A stretch of 64,000 bases of DNA from Cordia subcordata (lineage: Eukaryota > Streptophyta > Magnoliopsida > Boraginales > Cordiaceae), in NCBI GenBank assembly GCA_028554755.1, contig JAPTOF010000015.1, positions 12,535,501 to 12,599,500 of the forward strand. Direction: 5' to 3'. The notes under the pieces are model-generated. The model saw only the letters and a program-made list of their open reading frames with translations. It ran no database searches and had not been told where the DNA came from. Of this stretch, positions 23,365 through 35,717 are shown piece after piece (position 1 is the first letter of the stretch; each line of letters begins with the position of its first letter). A program made the position numbers and the translations under genes.

Positions 23365-23607
23365 GGCTTATTTGGATTTTTTTTTTAAGTACTTCTTCTA
23401 AAAACTTTTGAAAAAAGTATTTTTTTTAAGAAGTTAAATGTTCTAACTTCTAGAAAAAGTTGAAATTGAGTTTTTTTTTTCTCCAGAGTTTTAGACTTTT
23501 TTTTTTTTTGAAATCTAATCCAAATGTGTATTACGAAAAAAGATGTGGTTTTTCAGTGAAAAAAAATACTTTTTTATTTAAAAAAAAAAAGTCAATCCAG
23601 ACATGCC
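23365..23607. mobile_element. Tourist-like MITE at the end of copy A
   Basis: Flanked by TTA at 23362-23364 and 23608-23610. Ends are GGCTTATTTGGATT and AATCCAGACATGCC. It lies exactly where homology between copies A and B ends. Confidence 0.75.
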
Positions 23608-23621
23608 TTAAATCCTCATAA

Positions 23622-23676
23622 TCTTGATCGTAGGGTTTAGGGTTTACAATTTACATCACTCTTAACCCTAAAATAG
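23622..23676. repeat. Telomere-like motifs at the A/B junction
   Basis: GTAGGGTTTAGGGTTTA (two plant telomere units, also the telo-box core) at about 23631-23647, then AACCCTAAAA in the opposite sense at about 23663-23672, right where copy B starts. Confidence 0.6.
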
Positions 23677-25542
23677 TTGTAAAATAACCATTAACATGCA
23701 AGTGGATAGCAAAGATGACTTTGACAATCAATTATTCGGAGCACCATCAACTAGTCAAGTTGCTCTCAATCGCATGGTTTCTTTCACGACCAGTTTAAGA
23801 ATACTCTAAATTAAGCAATGACGACAACTTGGTCTTATTCAGTTTCCAACACTCTTTTTGATGAATTCTTGTACTAATAACATTCCAAGTCTTACTTTAC
23901 TTCGTTCATGCAAATGGCTTAGTGGACACATATAGGTGGACCAAACTATTACTTCTTCGCCATGCATTGCATAGGACCACTACTAAGTTAAAAAGTTAAG
24001 CAGGAGATGAGAATAGGAACTGCAGAAGTCAATCAATCAAGTCAATGGAGTCTTCTCATTTCATCTCTACAATTTTCAATGGTCCAATGCATTAAAGGTC
24101 GTGATCATTTTTGTCCTTATTAATTGATAGGCATGGTTACATGAAGTAGAATCACAAAACTTAAAAAAAAAAAAAAAAAAAGGTGAAATTGTGTCTTAAA
24201 TCACAATTTAAAAAAATTAAAAAGTTAGAATCACAAATTAAAGACATAATTTTCAAAAAAAATAAATTATGGGTTGAAGACATGAATTTTATATGGCACA
24301 AGTCTACCACGTTAGCCAATGCCTACAAATACTTGATTCTCCTAAAATGGTGTATTGAAAAGATAATTTCATTAAAAGTTGGTTATTTTACTTATATATA
24401 TATATATATATTTAAAAAAATATCATTTTAATATATAAGTTATAAAAAAGATCATTTTAATTATTATTGCAAAAGATAATATCTTCGATGTATTACGCAA
24501 CATAAGACATCATGGGGTGACTTTGGTAGTAAAGTGTGAAATTAAAGAGCAAGAGGACAAGTATCATTGGATTGTAAGCACACAATAAGATTTCAGTTGA
24601 AAGCCAATTCTGGACAAAACATAAATAAGGGAAACGACCATAACACTATACGAATCGAAACTTGGATGGTTTTTGGCTTTGTCTCTCTTTATACTCTCAG
24701 GGTGACCCTTATGCTCTATAATCTCATATATAGTGACATACTGAAAGTCTTCCCCTATTGCCATTGTGGGATATTGACTTTGACTTCCGTGAAGGTACTT
24801 AGGATGAAGTCAGCATATGTAAAGAATAGCATAATTCAGCATCATTAAAATGGATTGCTTTTGGGAGAACCTTCTTTTTCATGGCTCTTGGTTTTTGCAA
24901 AAATTATTTTCAAGTGTAATGTGACTTGACAAGATACCCTATGTCAAAAGAAAAAAGAAAAAAGATCACTTTGCAGTAGATATATTTGATGTCTGTTTCT
25001 TTCTTTAATCATCTTTAATATGTAGATATATGGGGTATTATTGGATCATTTTGTATAACAATTGCATTATTGAAAATCAACACTACATCATTGAAAATTG
25101 TCCATAAAAAGTACTAAAGTGGCGATTGTAATTCCCATGATGGAATTAAACTAGGAATGTCATTCTCGAGAAAATAGCATTCGCACGTTAATGAAAATAG
25201 CCATTTTTGACAAAATACATTGGAATAACCTATTCCCATGTTCGTTGGAGTGAATTGTTTGACAAATGGCAAAAATATCTCTTAATAAATTAATGTGTTA
25301 CAAAATAAATCTTTGGTATGTATAATCTTCTTCAAAATTCATGTCTTAATTTAAAAATTTTAAAAATAAAGAATAAACAAATAAAATTAAAAGTAGAAAA
25401 TAATAAAAAATTAAAAGAAAAAGAATTAAAGGAAAACTAAAAATGATGGTGTAGTCTCTAGAAGAAAAGGAAAACTAAAAGTTAAAAAAATTAAAAACAA
25501 AAAATTTGTAAAAATAAAAAATTAAAGAGTTATAAAATCGGT

Positions 25543-25575
<33 letters not shown>

Positions 25576-25637
25576 GTATGTACGTTTATATGTATATGTG
25601 TGTGTATGTATATACGTATATATGTATGTATGTATAT
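25543..25637. repeat. TA/TG microsatellite, copy B
   Basis: TATATA, TATG and TGTG runs equivalent to 9390-9485. Confidence 0.85.
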
Positions 25638-25870
25638 AACCTATTGCTTGTAAAACACAATTGGAGTGAAAGGAGCAAAATTAATGTAGTTTCAAAACTC
25701 CACTTTGGAACTCTCCAACTCTAGTTTTGTTCATAATCAAATACCTTATTTAACTATTTTTTACAAAATATATTTTTTCTAATAAACCTTAATTGCAAAC
25801 AAAACTCAATTTTATTTATAGCCAAACATCTTATATAATTGCTTTATTTTTAATTTTTTTTGTTGAACCT

Positions 25871-27335
25871 TGTTAGTAATATGTCTTATATTAATGTTTC
25901 GATGATGAAAAATAAATATGTTGATTATACTCTTGCATAATTGTTATAAGTATGATAATGGTTTGAATTTTCTTATTTGAGATATATGAATGTGATTAAG
26001 ATATTTTGGAATGGAGATATTTAGAAGGATTAATTATGATTGGATATTTTCATGACTTGATTATATTTGAATTATATTTTTGGAATGGTTGTATTTGGAT
26101 CCCTATTTGTACATCTTGTTTTAATAATATTGGAAAGATGATGGAAGCTTTATGAAGATCAAATTCATTCATAGCATCTATGGAGGATCAAGACAAACGG
26201 AGATGCAAGGAAGGAGATGAAAGTGACGTAAGAGGTACCGGACTTTGCTCTTATGTGTTTTGCCTTGAATAAATTCTATAGCTTAATATTTTAAAAGCTT
26301 TTCTTGATCTCTCAAAAGTTTTCAAAAAACATCCTTTATAAAGATTTCTACATGATCTTGAATCTTTGAAAAATTTGGAAAGTTTTTCAAAATTCCTTAA
26401 ATCTTGAAATATCTTTCTTGAGATTTCCATATCATTTTTGAATCAAGCTTTTAAGTCAACCAATCTTTAAAATCTCTAAAAAAGCTTGCATTCACATTGA
26501 ATTGAAAAAGGAAATGTTTTGAGTAGAAAAAATCAGATTTTTCTAGTTTAACCAATTGCCTCAGCTAGTCGACCGACTGGAGGAGCAGGCCTATCGGGTG
26601 ATACATCATTTTAAGCAAAGATGTCATTTATTTTCTACATCTACCGACAGGGCATCCGGTCAACCAAACCCATAAACCTGTAGGCATAGTGAATGTTATA
26701 AAGCTAATCGTTTTAACCTCTTTTGGGCAAGATTTTCTTATCCTCTGTTGATTTCAAATTGCTGCTACCTTAGACTCTTTTCTATAACTATTTAAACTCT
26801 TTTGAGTCTTTGATTTCAATAACAAGCACAATAAGCAACAAGAAAATAATTCAAGCAAAATCATTAAGTTATAATCTTTCATTCTTGAGCATTACAAGAA
26901 CTTTCACTTCCAATTTCTTTAGAGAGTAGAAATACTTTGATACACTTCAATATTCAATGTAATTACACACTCTTGGGATAGTATAGTTATATGCGAACTT
27001 GATTAGCAATAGTATGAGAAAATTCTTAGTGTGGGGAACACTTGGGTTCTTTGGAGAGATAGCTTCAAAGATTTGTAAACAAAGTTGGTTTATGCTTCAC
27101 CAACATTTATAGCTTCAAAGATTTGTAAATAAAGTTGGTTTGTGCTTCACCAATATTTGAAGAAGCATTGAGATCTAGTAAAGGTGTTGTGAAGTCCTAA
27201 GGGGAGTATCCTTAGGCGGTGGACGTAGATGAAGTCGAACCACCTAAAAATTGGGTGTCCTCTCTTCTCTTTACTTGCTCCATTTTTGCTTTCATATATT
27301 GCTTGCTAACTGTCTGATATTTTATATAAAAAGAA
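25871..27335 (+). repeat. Copia 5' LTR, copy B (3' end deleted)
   Basis: Retains the U3/R/U5 middle that copy A lacks (about 26893-27242), including a 50 bp tandem duplication at 27061-27110 and 27111-27160 (AGCTTCAAAGATTTGTAAA...). Confidence 0.85.
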
Positions 27336-27340
27336 AGGCT

Positions 27341-29144
27341 ATTTTAGATAAAACTCCATATGAACTATGGCATGGAAAAACGGCTAAAATTTCATACTTT
27401 AAAGTGTTTGGTTGCAAATGTTTTATCTTGAATACTAAAGATCATTTGAGATTATTTGATGCTAAATTGGATGAAGTCATATTTTTAGGCTATTCCACTA
27501 AGAGCAAAGTTTATAGAATTTATAATAAGAGAACTCTTGTTATAGAAGAATCAATGCATGTCACATTTGATGAGATTAACCCATTTGAGCCGAGAAAGGA
27601 AGTTGATGATATAGGTTACCTTTTAGAGAAGACTACACTTGAAGATTCATCCCTAAAAGACAAAGAAATTCCAATGAAACAAGAAGACACACATCAAGAA
27701 AAAGAGTCTTAAGCCAAGAAGGACAATGAACAATGTTCAAATGAAAGTAACATTGAGATAGAGACTCACGAAGATCTATCGAAGAGTTGAAAATTCGTGC
27801 TTAATCATCCTCAAGTTCAAATCCTTGGTGATCCATTTCAAGGTGAAAGAACTAGGCATAATATTAATGCTTTTGTGAACATTATGCATTTATCTCTCAC
27901 ATAGAACCTAAATATGTTAAAGAGGCCTTATTGAATGAAAATTGGATAATAGTCATACAAGATGAACTAAATCAATTTGCTAGAAGAAAAGTTTAAAGAT
28001 TAGTTGAAAGACCTAGAGATAGTCCAGTGATTGGAACCAAATGGATGTTTAGAAACAAACTAGATGAAGTCGGTGTAGTAACTAGGAACAAAGCTAGACT
28101 TGTAGCTTAAGGGTGTAATCAAGAAGAAGGGATTGATTAGATAAGACCTATGCCCCCGTAGCTAGACTTGAATTCATTCACATATTACTTGTTTGCATGT
28201 TATATGGATTTTAAACTCTATCAAATGGATGTCAAGAGTACTTTTTAAATGGCTATATTGAAGAGGAGGTATATGTTGAGCAGTCTCCCAATTTTGAAGA
28301 TCCTTGCTTTTCGAACCATGTTTTCAAATTAGAAAAGGCCTTATATAGTTTAAAGCAAGCTCTTAGAGCTTGGTATGAAAGATTTAGTGGATTTCTTGTA
28401 AAAAATAATTTTAAAAGAGAAAAACTTGACTCCACTTTGTTCATTAAAAGAGAAGGAAATGATATCTTACTTGTACAAATTTATGTTGATGATATAATTT
28501 TTTGTGCTACTAATGTATATTTGTGTGAGAGCTTTTCTAAGTGTATGCACAAGGAGTTTGAAATGATTATGATAGGAGAATTGACTTTCTTCCTTGGACT
28601 CCAAATCAAGCAAACAAAGGAAGGTATCTTCATAAACCAAGCCAAATACCCTAAGGATGTTATCAAAAAGTTTGGGCTCGAAGATGCAAAGGAAATTGGG
28701 ACTCCCATGAGCCCTTCAACAAAATTGGACAAAGATGAGAAATGTAAACCGATAGATGAAAAGAAATATAGAGGTATGAGTGGTAGCTTCCTTTATTTAA
28801 CTGCCTATAGAGCAGATATTATTTTTGTGGCATGCTTATGTACTAGATTTCAATTTAATCCCAAGGAAACACATTTAACTACTATAAAAAGAATAATTAG
28901 ATATCTTAAAGGAACTAGTAATTTAGGGCTTTGGTATGCAAAAGAAACCTCATTTGACTTATGTAAATTCTCTGATGCTGATTATGCTGGATATAAGGTA
29001 GATTGTAAGAGCACTAGTGGAACTTGTCAATTCCTAGGACATTCTTTAGTATCTTGGTCATGTAAAAAATAAAATAGTGTTGCGATTTCTACCGCTAAAG
29101 CCGAATATATTGCAGCTGTTAGTTATGTGGTTCAAATCTTGGAC
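27341..29144 (+). pseudogene. Copia pol remnant (integrase end, RT, RNase H), copy B
   Basis: 27341-27712 matches the integrase C-terminal region (LDKTPYELWHGKTAKISYFK). Its apparent start in the LTR at 27251 is a fusion made by the deletion. The RT N-terminal part has stops (for example after EEGID at about 28138). 28437-29072 is open: it keeps the YVDD active site (LVQIYVDDIIFCATN), then QIKQTKEGIFINQAKYP and RNase H (FSDADYAGYKVDCKSTSG). Copy A has YVDN at this place. RNase H ends at the shared deletion. Confidence 0.88.
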
Positions 29145-29349
29145 ATAGGCCAAGCCGAACTACCTAAAAATCGGGTGTCTTCTTTACTCATTACTTACAC
29201 TATTTTTGCTTTCATATATTGTTTGCTAAGGGTTTGATATTTTATATAAAAAGAGAGCTTGCTGCAACTAATTTTAATTGACAATTAATCTCAAAAAGTG
29301 TAGCATTATCTTAATTTACCTCCTTCTTAAGATTATTTGCCTCCTAACG
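29145..29349 (+). repeat. Remnant of copia 3' LTR, copy B
   Basis: Matches 18609-18816, with the same join to RNase H. Confidence 0.85.
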
Positions 29350-29354
29350 AAACT

Positions 29355-32300
29355 AAATTCCAAACAGACCCTAGGATTAGTTTTTCTTTTAGTTTGAAAA
29401 TACCATTTTTAAGAAATGCCTTTTTGAAATAGACTTTTGGTTGAAAGGAGTTTCAGTTAGAAGAGAGATACATTTGGTTTACACAATAAGAAATAAATGA
29501 AAATTCATTAAATCATATTATAAGTTATAAATTATTATTAAATTAAATTTAAATTTTTAAAAATTATTAAACATTTAAATTATTATTCTTAATTGAATTA
29601 TTATTTCTTTACATTATTTTCTCTTTATTTATTTTTAATTAATTAAATTAGTTTACTTATTTATTTCTATATTTTATTATTTCTTTTTACTAAATTTAAA
29701 ATTTCTAAATTTATTTTCTATTTTTAATTATTATATTTATTGTTTATTTAATCTTCAATGATAACTATAATTCAAGAAAAATTAATAACAAAATTACAAG
29801 CTGCAAAGATAAAAATAAAAAAAAATTAATTTCCCTGTTTACGCTTAAAACTCAAATAACTTTGGACTCAAATCATATTCCAAGTTGAAAAATCAAACTT
29901 TTTTTTTCTCAAAATAAATGTTTAAACTTCAAAAATTAATTTAATTCTCCAAAACAAAAAACCAAACTACTTCAAAGTGTTCTTTTTTTTTTTTTAACAG
30001 GGTCGACATACTTTCTATGAGTCCACCATCCTTTCTTAGAGCCTATTTGGCTATGTTTAATTTTAAGTGCTTGTATGTAGTTCGTGTTTATAAGTAAAAA
30101 GCTACTTAGAAGCAAGTTATCAATAAGTAGAGATGTGTTTGGATAATATTTGCTTATAAGCTATTGACATGTTTGATAAATAAGTACTTATAAGTAGCAA
30201 TGATAGTTAAAATAATTAAAAAGGACATGTCTTTAATTAATGTGATACTTTTCCAAGGGTAAATTGGTCTTTTCATTGGTTTGACCAATAAGCTTATAAG
30301 CCCTTCAAAAAAGCTGGTAGCAAGGACATATCCACGATGAAATATTTGGGGGGGGGGGCCAAATATAAATAGCCATAAAATTAAAAAAAAATGCAGAGAT
30401 TACATATTCATTGTACAATAGTCTCAAATCCAAAATTGAAGAAAAACACCAAAAAAGAAATCTATGCAGCAAGAGCATAGTATTAGTATACACGCTGTGT
30501 CCTCCGATCCAAAATTGAAAGGAGAAAAACACCAAGAAAAATCTATGCTGACAAAGTGCCAAAACGCTTAAAGAAGATGTACCTGCCAATTGCCCAGACG
30601 TTGCCGCTACAGTGATGGAACTACTCTTTCGGCCTCTGAAATCTCAAGAACTGTCTCAAACTCTCAACAAAGGGATAATTTAGAATTTTAGATGAAGTCT
30701 CCACAGAGCTTCTGACTTTTTAAAATAAAAATGGAAAAGTACAATATAAAAGGTTAATTGTAATTTATAAAGATATCAATTTAAAAAAAATAAATTACCA
30801 TTTATTAAATTATTATTTTTTTGTGGAGCGTTAAATTAAATTATATTAAATTTCCTATCTAAAAAAAGGGTTACCATTTATGATTAATGATTTACATGTT
30901 CACAGTGTTCTTTCCTTAAAATGGGGTGGAAGGCCAACACAGGTTATCCATTTATAATAAAAAATTGTTCCATAAGGACAAAAAAAAAAACTTGGGGGAG
31001 GGGGGGCCGTCCTTCTACCATTATAGGTAATTCCATCTCTGACTGGTAGATTGGTACATTTTTTTCTTCCTTATCGATAAATTATTAAAAAATACTTATA
31101 AATTATATTACCAAACATATAAATTCTCTATCTTAATTTATAAATTGATATCACCAATTAGTCAAACTAACTATTAGTCATAAGCACCACCCAAATTTGG
31201 AATCGGGAGGTGCAACTTTTCCATCAATGGTAGCTGCCTTTATACAAAATAAATAAATAAATAAACAAATTTGTTTGGTCAAAAAATAAATAAACAATTG
31301 AATGACAAGAGACATATAATGAAACCAGGCAGTGCTTTCTTATCCAACGAAGATAAAAACCATCATCCACGATGTGGAGGTTCCCGCAGAACGGCGTGTT
31401 CGGGAACAACCATGCTTTGACTTGGTCAACGATGTCCGATCAGCACCTCCGCTTCTGGAAAAACCGCTCTAGTGCACAAATTGTATGCGTCCATCTCTTT
31501 CTGCCCATAGCCTTCGTAAATAGGCCAGTCAACGCAGTTTTTGACTTGGACTTAGCCATGAATACAAATTTGTGATATTGATTTTTCCTCCTTACAAATC
31601 CATTTCTCTTTTTGAAAAGAAAAGTGTTAAGTACAATCTTACAAATCCATTTCTCTTTTTGGAAAAGAAAAGTGTTAAATACAATAAATAAATAAATTAG
31701 TTTTTTTTTTTTTATAAATTTAAGGTTTTAAATGAACTGGTAACTTAAAAGAATATCAGAAGTTAGAAACTAAACAGTCTGAAATTTGAACCTTACCACT
31801 ACCTATTAAAAATATTAAATTATTCATGTACAAACAATAAACAAATCGCGCTGCACTTAACGAGACGTGTTAAGTACAATAAATAAATAAACTAATATTC
31901 TCTACAAGTTTAATCTTTTAGATGAGATGTTAACTCTAGCTAAAGGATTTAGTAATTTAAAAAGAAAAGCTTATTAATTACGGTAACAAACTATTCAAAT
32001 TATTTTATCATATTGTTTTTAAAAATTGTTATTTTTAAAATTTTCTTATGATATTATAATAATGTTGGGGAAGAAATTTAAATCCTCACCATTATAACAT
32101 AAACAAAGGATAACTTGCTTTATATCTAATTTATTTCAAATTTAGTTTCTTTTGCTTTTTGAGTACTTCTCATTTGGAACCTTCTAATTCTTGTTGTCCA
32201 TATGAAAATCTCAAGGCGAATTTGAATATTTGATTAAGATGGCTTATCAAATGTCATCATAATAGATGACTTTTCTGTGGAAGCACTTCTAACAAAAGGT

Positions 32301-33026
32301 AAGACAAGGAACAAAACAATAGTTAAAGTTTTTAAGTCCAAAAAGGATACGTAATATTTATATATGTACTGTAACAATCGTTGTAAACATCAATTAACTA
32401 TGCTGTTAACATATTGTTCCCAAATTACATTATCTCTTTTTCATCTAAAGAATTGCATAATAAAATGCATTAATATTGTCTTATAATATATAGACGTTAA
32501 CTAATTGCACTTGGTAGCACTAGATGATAAAATGCTTTTCGCATTTTCCATATTTTTTATTTTTCCTCATTAAATATTTTGCACCTCATTTTTTTTTCAA
32601 GTAAAAGTTTCAAATATTAAGCGAACATGCACCATATGTTCTCATGATATATTCTCAATATTTTCAAATAGTAGTTAATGGACCACTCGTCATGGATACT
32701 GTACACCCACTATCTCTATCCATCAAGAAGAGCAAAAATGCTCGTGACCACATGGGTTCACATCTCAGTAATAATCCACGTGTAATTACATCCGACGGTT
32801 CTATATAATATATTTTACACATTTTAAACTGAAAGTAATTTTTAAATGATTCAAAACTAATTGTTAATCTGATATTACATTATTATAATATTTCAAACAA
32901 AAATATTAATCTCTCTAGAATTTGTTTAAAGTGCGATGGACCCCTTCTTAAGAGGTTATTATACTTTGTCTAAAAAAATTATAAGAAAATTTAAAATTAT
33001 AAAAACATTGAACACACTTTAAATAA
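29355..33026. other. Copy B flank, right of the copia element
   Basis: Matches copy A from 18822 on. It contains the second copy of the TTATAAGC-rich/G-tract element (about 30040-31170; G run near 30349-30358) and the W-box-like cluster (31405-31560). No gene is seen. Confidence 0.7.
31591..31685. repeat. 47 bp local tandem duplication, only in copy B
   Basis: CTTACAAATCCATTTCTCTT starts at 31591 and again at 31638. Copy A has the unit once (near 21060). Confidence 0.85.
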
Positions 33027-33199
33027 GGGTATGTTTCGATTGACTTTTTTTTTTAAGGAAAAAGTATTTTTATTTTGAAAAAACTTAAAACTATGAAAAA
33101 GGTTGAAATACAATTTTCTTAAAAGTTAAAAAGACTTCTCAAAAAAAAATATTCTGAAAAATTATTAATGTCTTTAGAAAAAAGCAATTCAAACGAACC
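33027..33199. mobile_element. Tourist-like MITE (copy B)
   Basis: Orthologous to 22417-22641, flanked by TAA (33024-33026 and 33200-33202). It is shorter inside through a deletion. Confidence 0.75.
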
Positions 33200-33539
33200 T
33201 AAGTCACTAGATGTCCAACCTATTTTATCTAAATATGTCATTATAAACTCCCTTCTTGGTCACGTCGACAATGAACATTCGATTCAAACCTATTAATTAA
33301 GCACTAATGGTACAGAGACACATGGATTAACTTAATTGATGGCCCAAACAAATAAGTATAAACAGTAAAAAGCAATAAAAGCCCAATGCACCCTTTCTCG
33401 ATGTCGGCCCGAAAAGCTCAACGTCGACATGCCCGAAAGCGCCTCGCAGGTTCCTGAAAAAATCAGATTCTTGTGTGAATTCACACATAGCAAACATTTG
33501 ACTTTATCACACACAACAGAAACAACCAAAATGTTGTAC

Positions 33540-33943
33540 TTGAATGATAAATCTTTGCCGTCTTAGCTTTCAGGTACCAACTTTATCGTACAGGCCAATA
33601 AATAAATAGTTAGGCTTAAAAAAAAAAAGAAAAAAAGAGCAGATGTTTTAATTGCTAAAAATAAAATCAAGAACCGAATAGGTCGGGCTGGCTAGCTAAT
33701 AGTGATAGCCGACTCATTACTTCTATGTATTTTTCAACTCCCTCCCCTACTTGCCTATTTAACGGTCGGTTCAGGAAGCTTAATTTTAGGAGGTTTTTAC
33801 GTATTGTCAACTTTGTTGAATGAATCTTGTTTTACCATTTTGAAAACTCTCAACAGTTTTGACATAATTGTTATATTGTCAACCCCATGTTTAGTTAAAT
33901 CTCATCTTACGAAAAAAATAGCTAGTGAGATCGAGTCATACGT
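33540..33943 (+). promoter_or_regulatory. Upstream region of the ERF gene
   Basis: The proximal upstream sequence of the ERF gene. TATTTAA at about 33757-33763 is a possible TATA box. GGTCGG occurs at 33681-33686 and 33764-33769; copy A has lost exactly the sequence between these repeats. Homology to copy A stops at about 33785. Confidence 0.45.
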
Positions 33944-35717
33944 GTGTTTTTTTTCAAAGTGGCAACCTCAGGGGACGGCCATAACGGCGGCGGGAGCGTA
34001 AGGGCAGCAAACGATGACCACGACCACGACCACGACCACGACGCGCTCTCAAAAGCTGAGAGCGTGCTGGATTCACTAGTCGCGGCGATGCTTTCGGGGT
34101 TTAATAGGCAGCAAGAAAAGCTGGTGATGGTGTCAGCTCTGACACATGTGGTGGTGGCTGGAGATCATCAAGATGATATTGCAGTAGCTGCTGCTGCTGC
34201 AGCAGCATCAACTTCATCAGCCTTGGCATCATGGGGCGTTGGCGAGAAGAGAGGGCGAGAAGATCATCAATGGTTTTCTGAATCAGTTGCAAGAGTTTGC
34301 AGCGCATATGACACCATCTCGCTTCAAGCTGCTGCTTCTAATGTGGCATCATCAGGTATGTATATATGCATGCATACATATAGTAGTTGTTAGTAATTAA
34401 CATATTTCATGATGTTACTTTACATTAGTTAAGCACAAAAAATAAATAAATCAATATCCTCTTTACAAGTTTAAAACTTTATAGTCCGATAAAATGGGCT
34501 ATCTGCTTTCACTACATGAGCCGACCATAAACACATCTTAAGTTATAACAACCAGATTTGTTTGTACAACTTGTATAAGTTATATCTTATTCACCTGCTA
34601 TATGTATAGACATGATACTCACTAGCTATTTATGGATAGGTTTGAGATCATTGAGAAATTGGTTTTTCTTAGAATCCATTTTCATTGTCATTCATCTCGT
34701 ATTTTAAGAACTATAAAGCCTATATACGGTACGTGAGTACGCGATATGACACAATGCGACACACCGACACGTAAAACAAATAGGATACAAATACATTCAG
34801 CATACGTTAATAGTGTTACCACTCAATGTGGAATTCTTTTTTTTTTTTTTCCAAGAAAAACATGGTTAAATTATGTGTTATAAATCTTAAATGTTCTTAA
34901 ATGGGAGCTTTTTACAGGTGGTGAAGGTTCGAGTGTTAGCATAACCACCATGCCAGCAAGTGAAGCAACATATGTGTATGCTCCAGGACATGAAACTAGT
35001 GGCTCAGCTGCAGGACAGCCAAGTAGGGGAAGATATAGAGGGGTGAGACAGAGACCATGGGGCAAATGGGCAGCTGAAATAAGGGATCCATACAAGGCAG
35101 CGAGGGTATGGTTGGGCACATTTGACACAGCTGAGGCAGCTGCTAGAGCTTATGATGTAGCAGCCCTCAGGTTCAGGGGCAACAAAGCTAAACTCAACTT
35201 CCCCGAGAATGTTAGACTCCAACCCTCGTATCCGGTTTCATCCTCAAACCAATTGGTAGTACCTGGTGTTCTGAATACCAATATTTCCCCGTCTCCGGCA
35301 ACTTCAGAGTCTGGTGCTCTGAATGCCAATATTTCCCCGTTTCCGGCAACTTCAGAACCAGTTTTTCACACCCAGCCTGCTCCATATTACATGCAGAACT
35401 CAGAGCACATGATCTACGACGCCCGGACGGCCCCGGACCCTAATACCTTAGAGGACAACATGCAGCACGCAAGCTTTTTCGAGCAGCTGAGATTGCCATC
35501 GTCATCTGCATCGGCTTCTGCATCTACCACTTCACTTCCTGAGGGTACTGTTTCATCACCAGGTTCTCTGTATACGCTCTCGGCTCCTCCATTTGTCCCA
35601 CTTCAGCCACCACTGCATCTCAGAGCGCCCACTAGCCATAGTAGTGGAGGAGATCTCTCTGCGGCAGCGTCTCAATCTCGTACTCATCCTGTTCATCAAC
35701 CGCCTTCTTCGAGATAG
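33944..35717 (+). CDS. ERF-type AP2 transcription factor, ABR1/ERF110-like
   Basis: A nuclear DNA-binding protein of the plant ERF family, group X by its N-terminal motif. Exon 1 (to 34355) and exon 2 (34918-35717) join in frame across a GT-AG intron of 562 bp. Exon 1 encodes a HDHDHDHD run, [11 protein letters not shown] (the conserved group X motif) and a poly-Ala tract. Exon 2 has one complete AP2 domain at 35034-35207, from [19 protein letters not shown] to KAKLNFPE. Ala14 and Asp19 mark the ERF rather than the DREB type. The tail is Ser/Pro-rich with a 16-residue direct repeat. Group X members act in stress, ABA and wound responses; here this is by family only. Oddity: the frame opens at 33929 after a stop and has no ATG before residue 48 or so (ATG at 34088). 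The family-like KVA(T) start is present, with ACG one base out of frame upstream. The annotated start is therefore the open frame, not a proven start. Confidence 0.87.
34356..34917 (+). other. Intron of the ERF gene
   Basis: GT at 34356 (CAG/GTATGT) and AG at 34916-34917 (TTTTTACAG). The codon GGT is split 1+2. No other feature is seen in it. Confidence 0.85.
35263..35358 (+). repeat. In-frame 48 bp tandem duplication in ERF exon 2
   Basis: Units 35263-35310 and 35311-35358, encoding [16 protein letters not shown] and [16 protein letters not shown]. The frame is kept. Confidence 0.9.

Larger units (their letters stand above)
25871..29349 (+). mobile_element. Ty1/copia LTR element, copy B, heavily deleted
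   Basis: Starts TGTTAG and ends CCTAACG, with flanks AACCT (25866-25870) and AAACT (29350-29354), the same insertion as 9719-18816. The 5' LTR runs to about 27335, where a deletion joins it to the end of integrase, removing the LTR end, primer site, gag, protease and most of integrase. The pol remnant ends at the RNase H/LTR join shared with copy A (about 29145). Confidence 0.9.
23666..33785. repeat. Tandem duplicated segment, copy B
   Basis: Collinear with 1-412 plus 7797-23364. A few percent of bases differ by eye. It lacks the MULE, the solo LTR and one MITE found in A, and has its own large deletion in the copia element. Its right end continues into the ERF gene promoter. Confidence 0.93.

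Noticed and set aside
33702..34001. 99-codon frame starting with ATG upstream of the ERF gene
   Set aside because: It is in a different frame from the ERF coding sequence, has no ERF motifs, and its hydrophobic start looks like chance.
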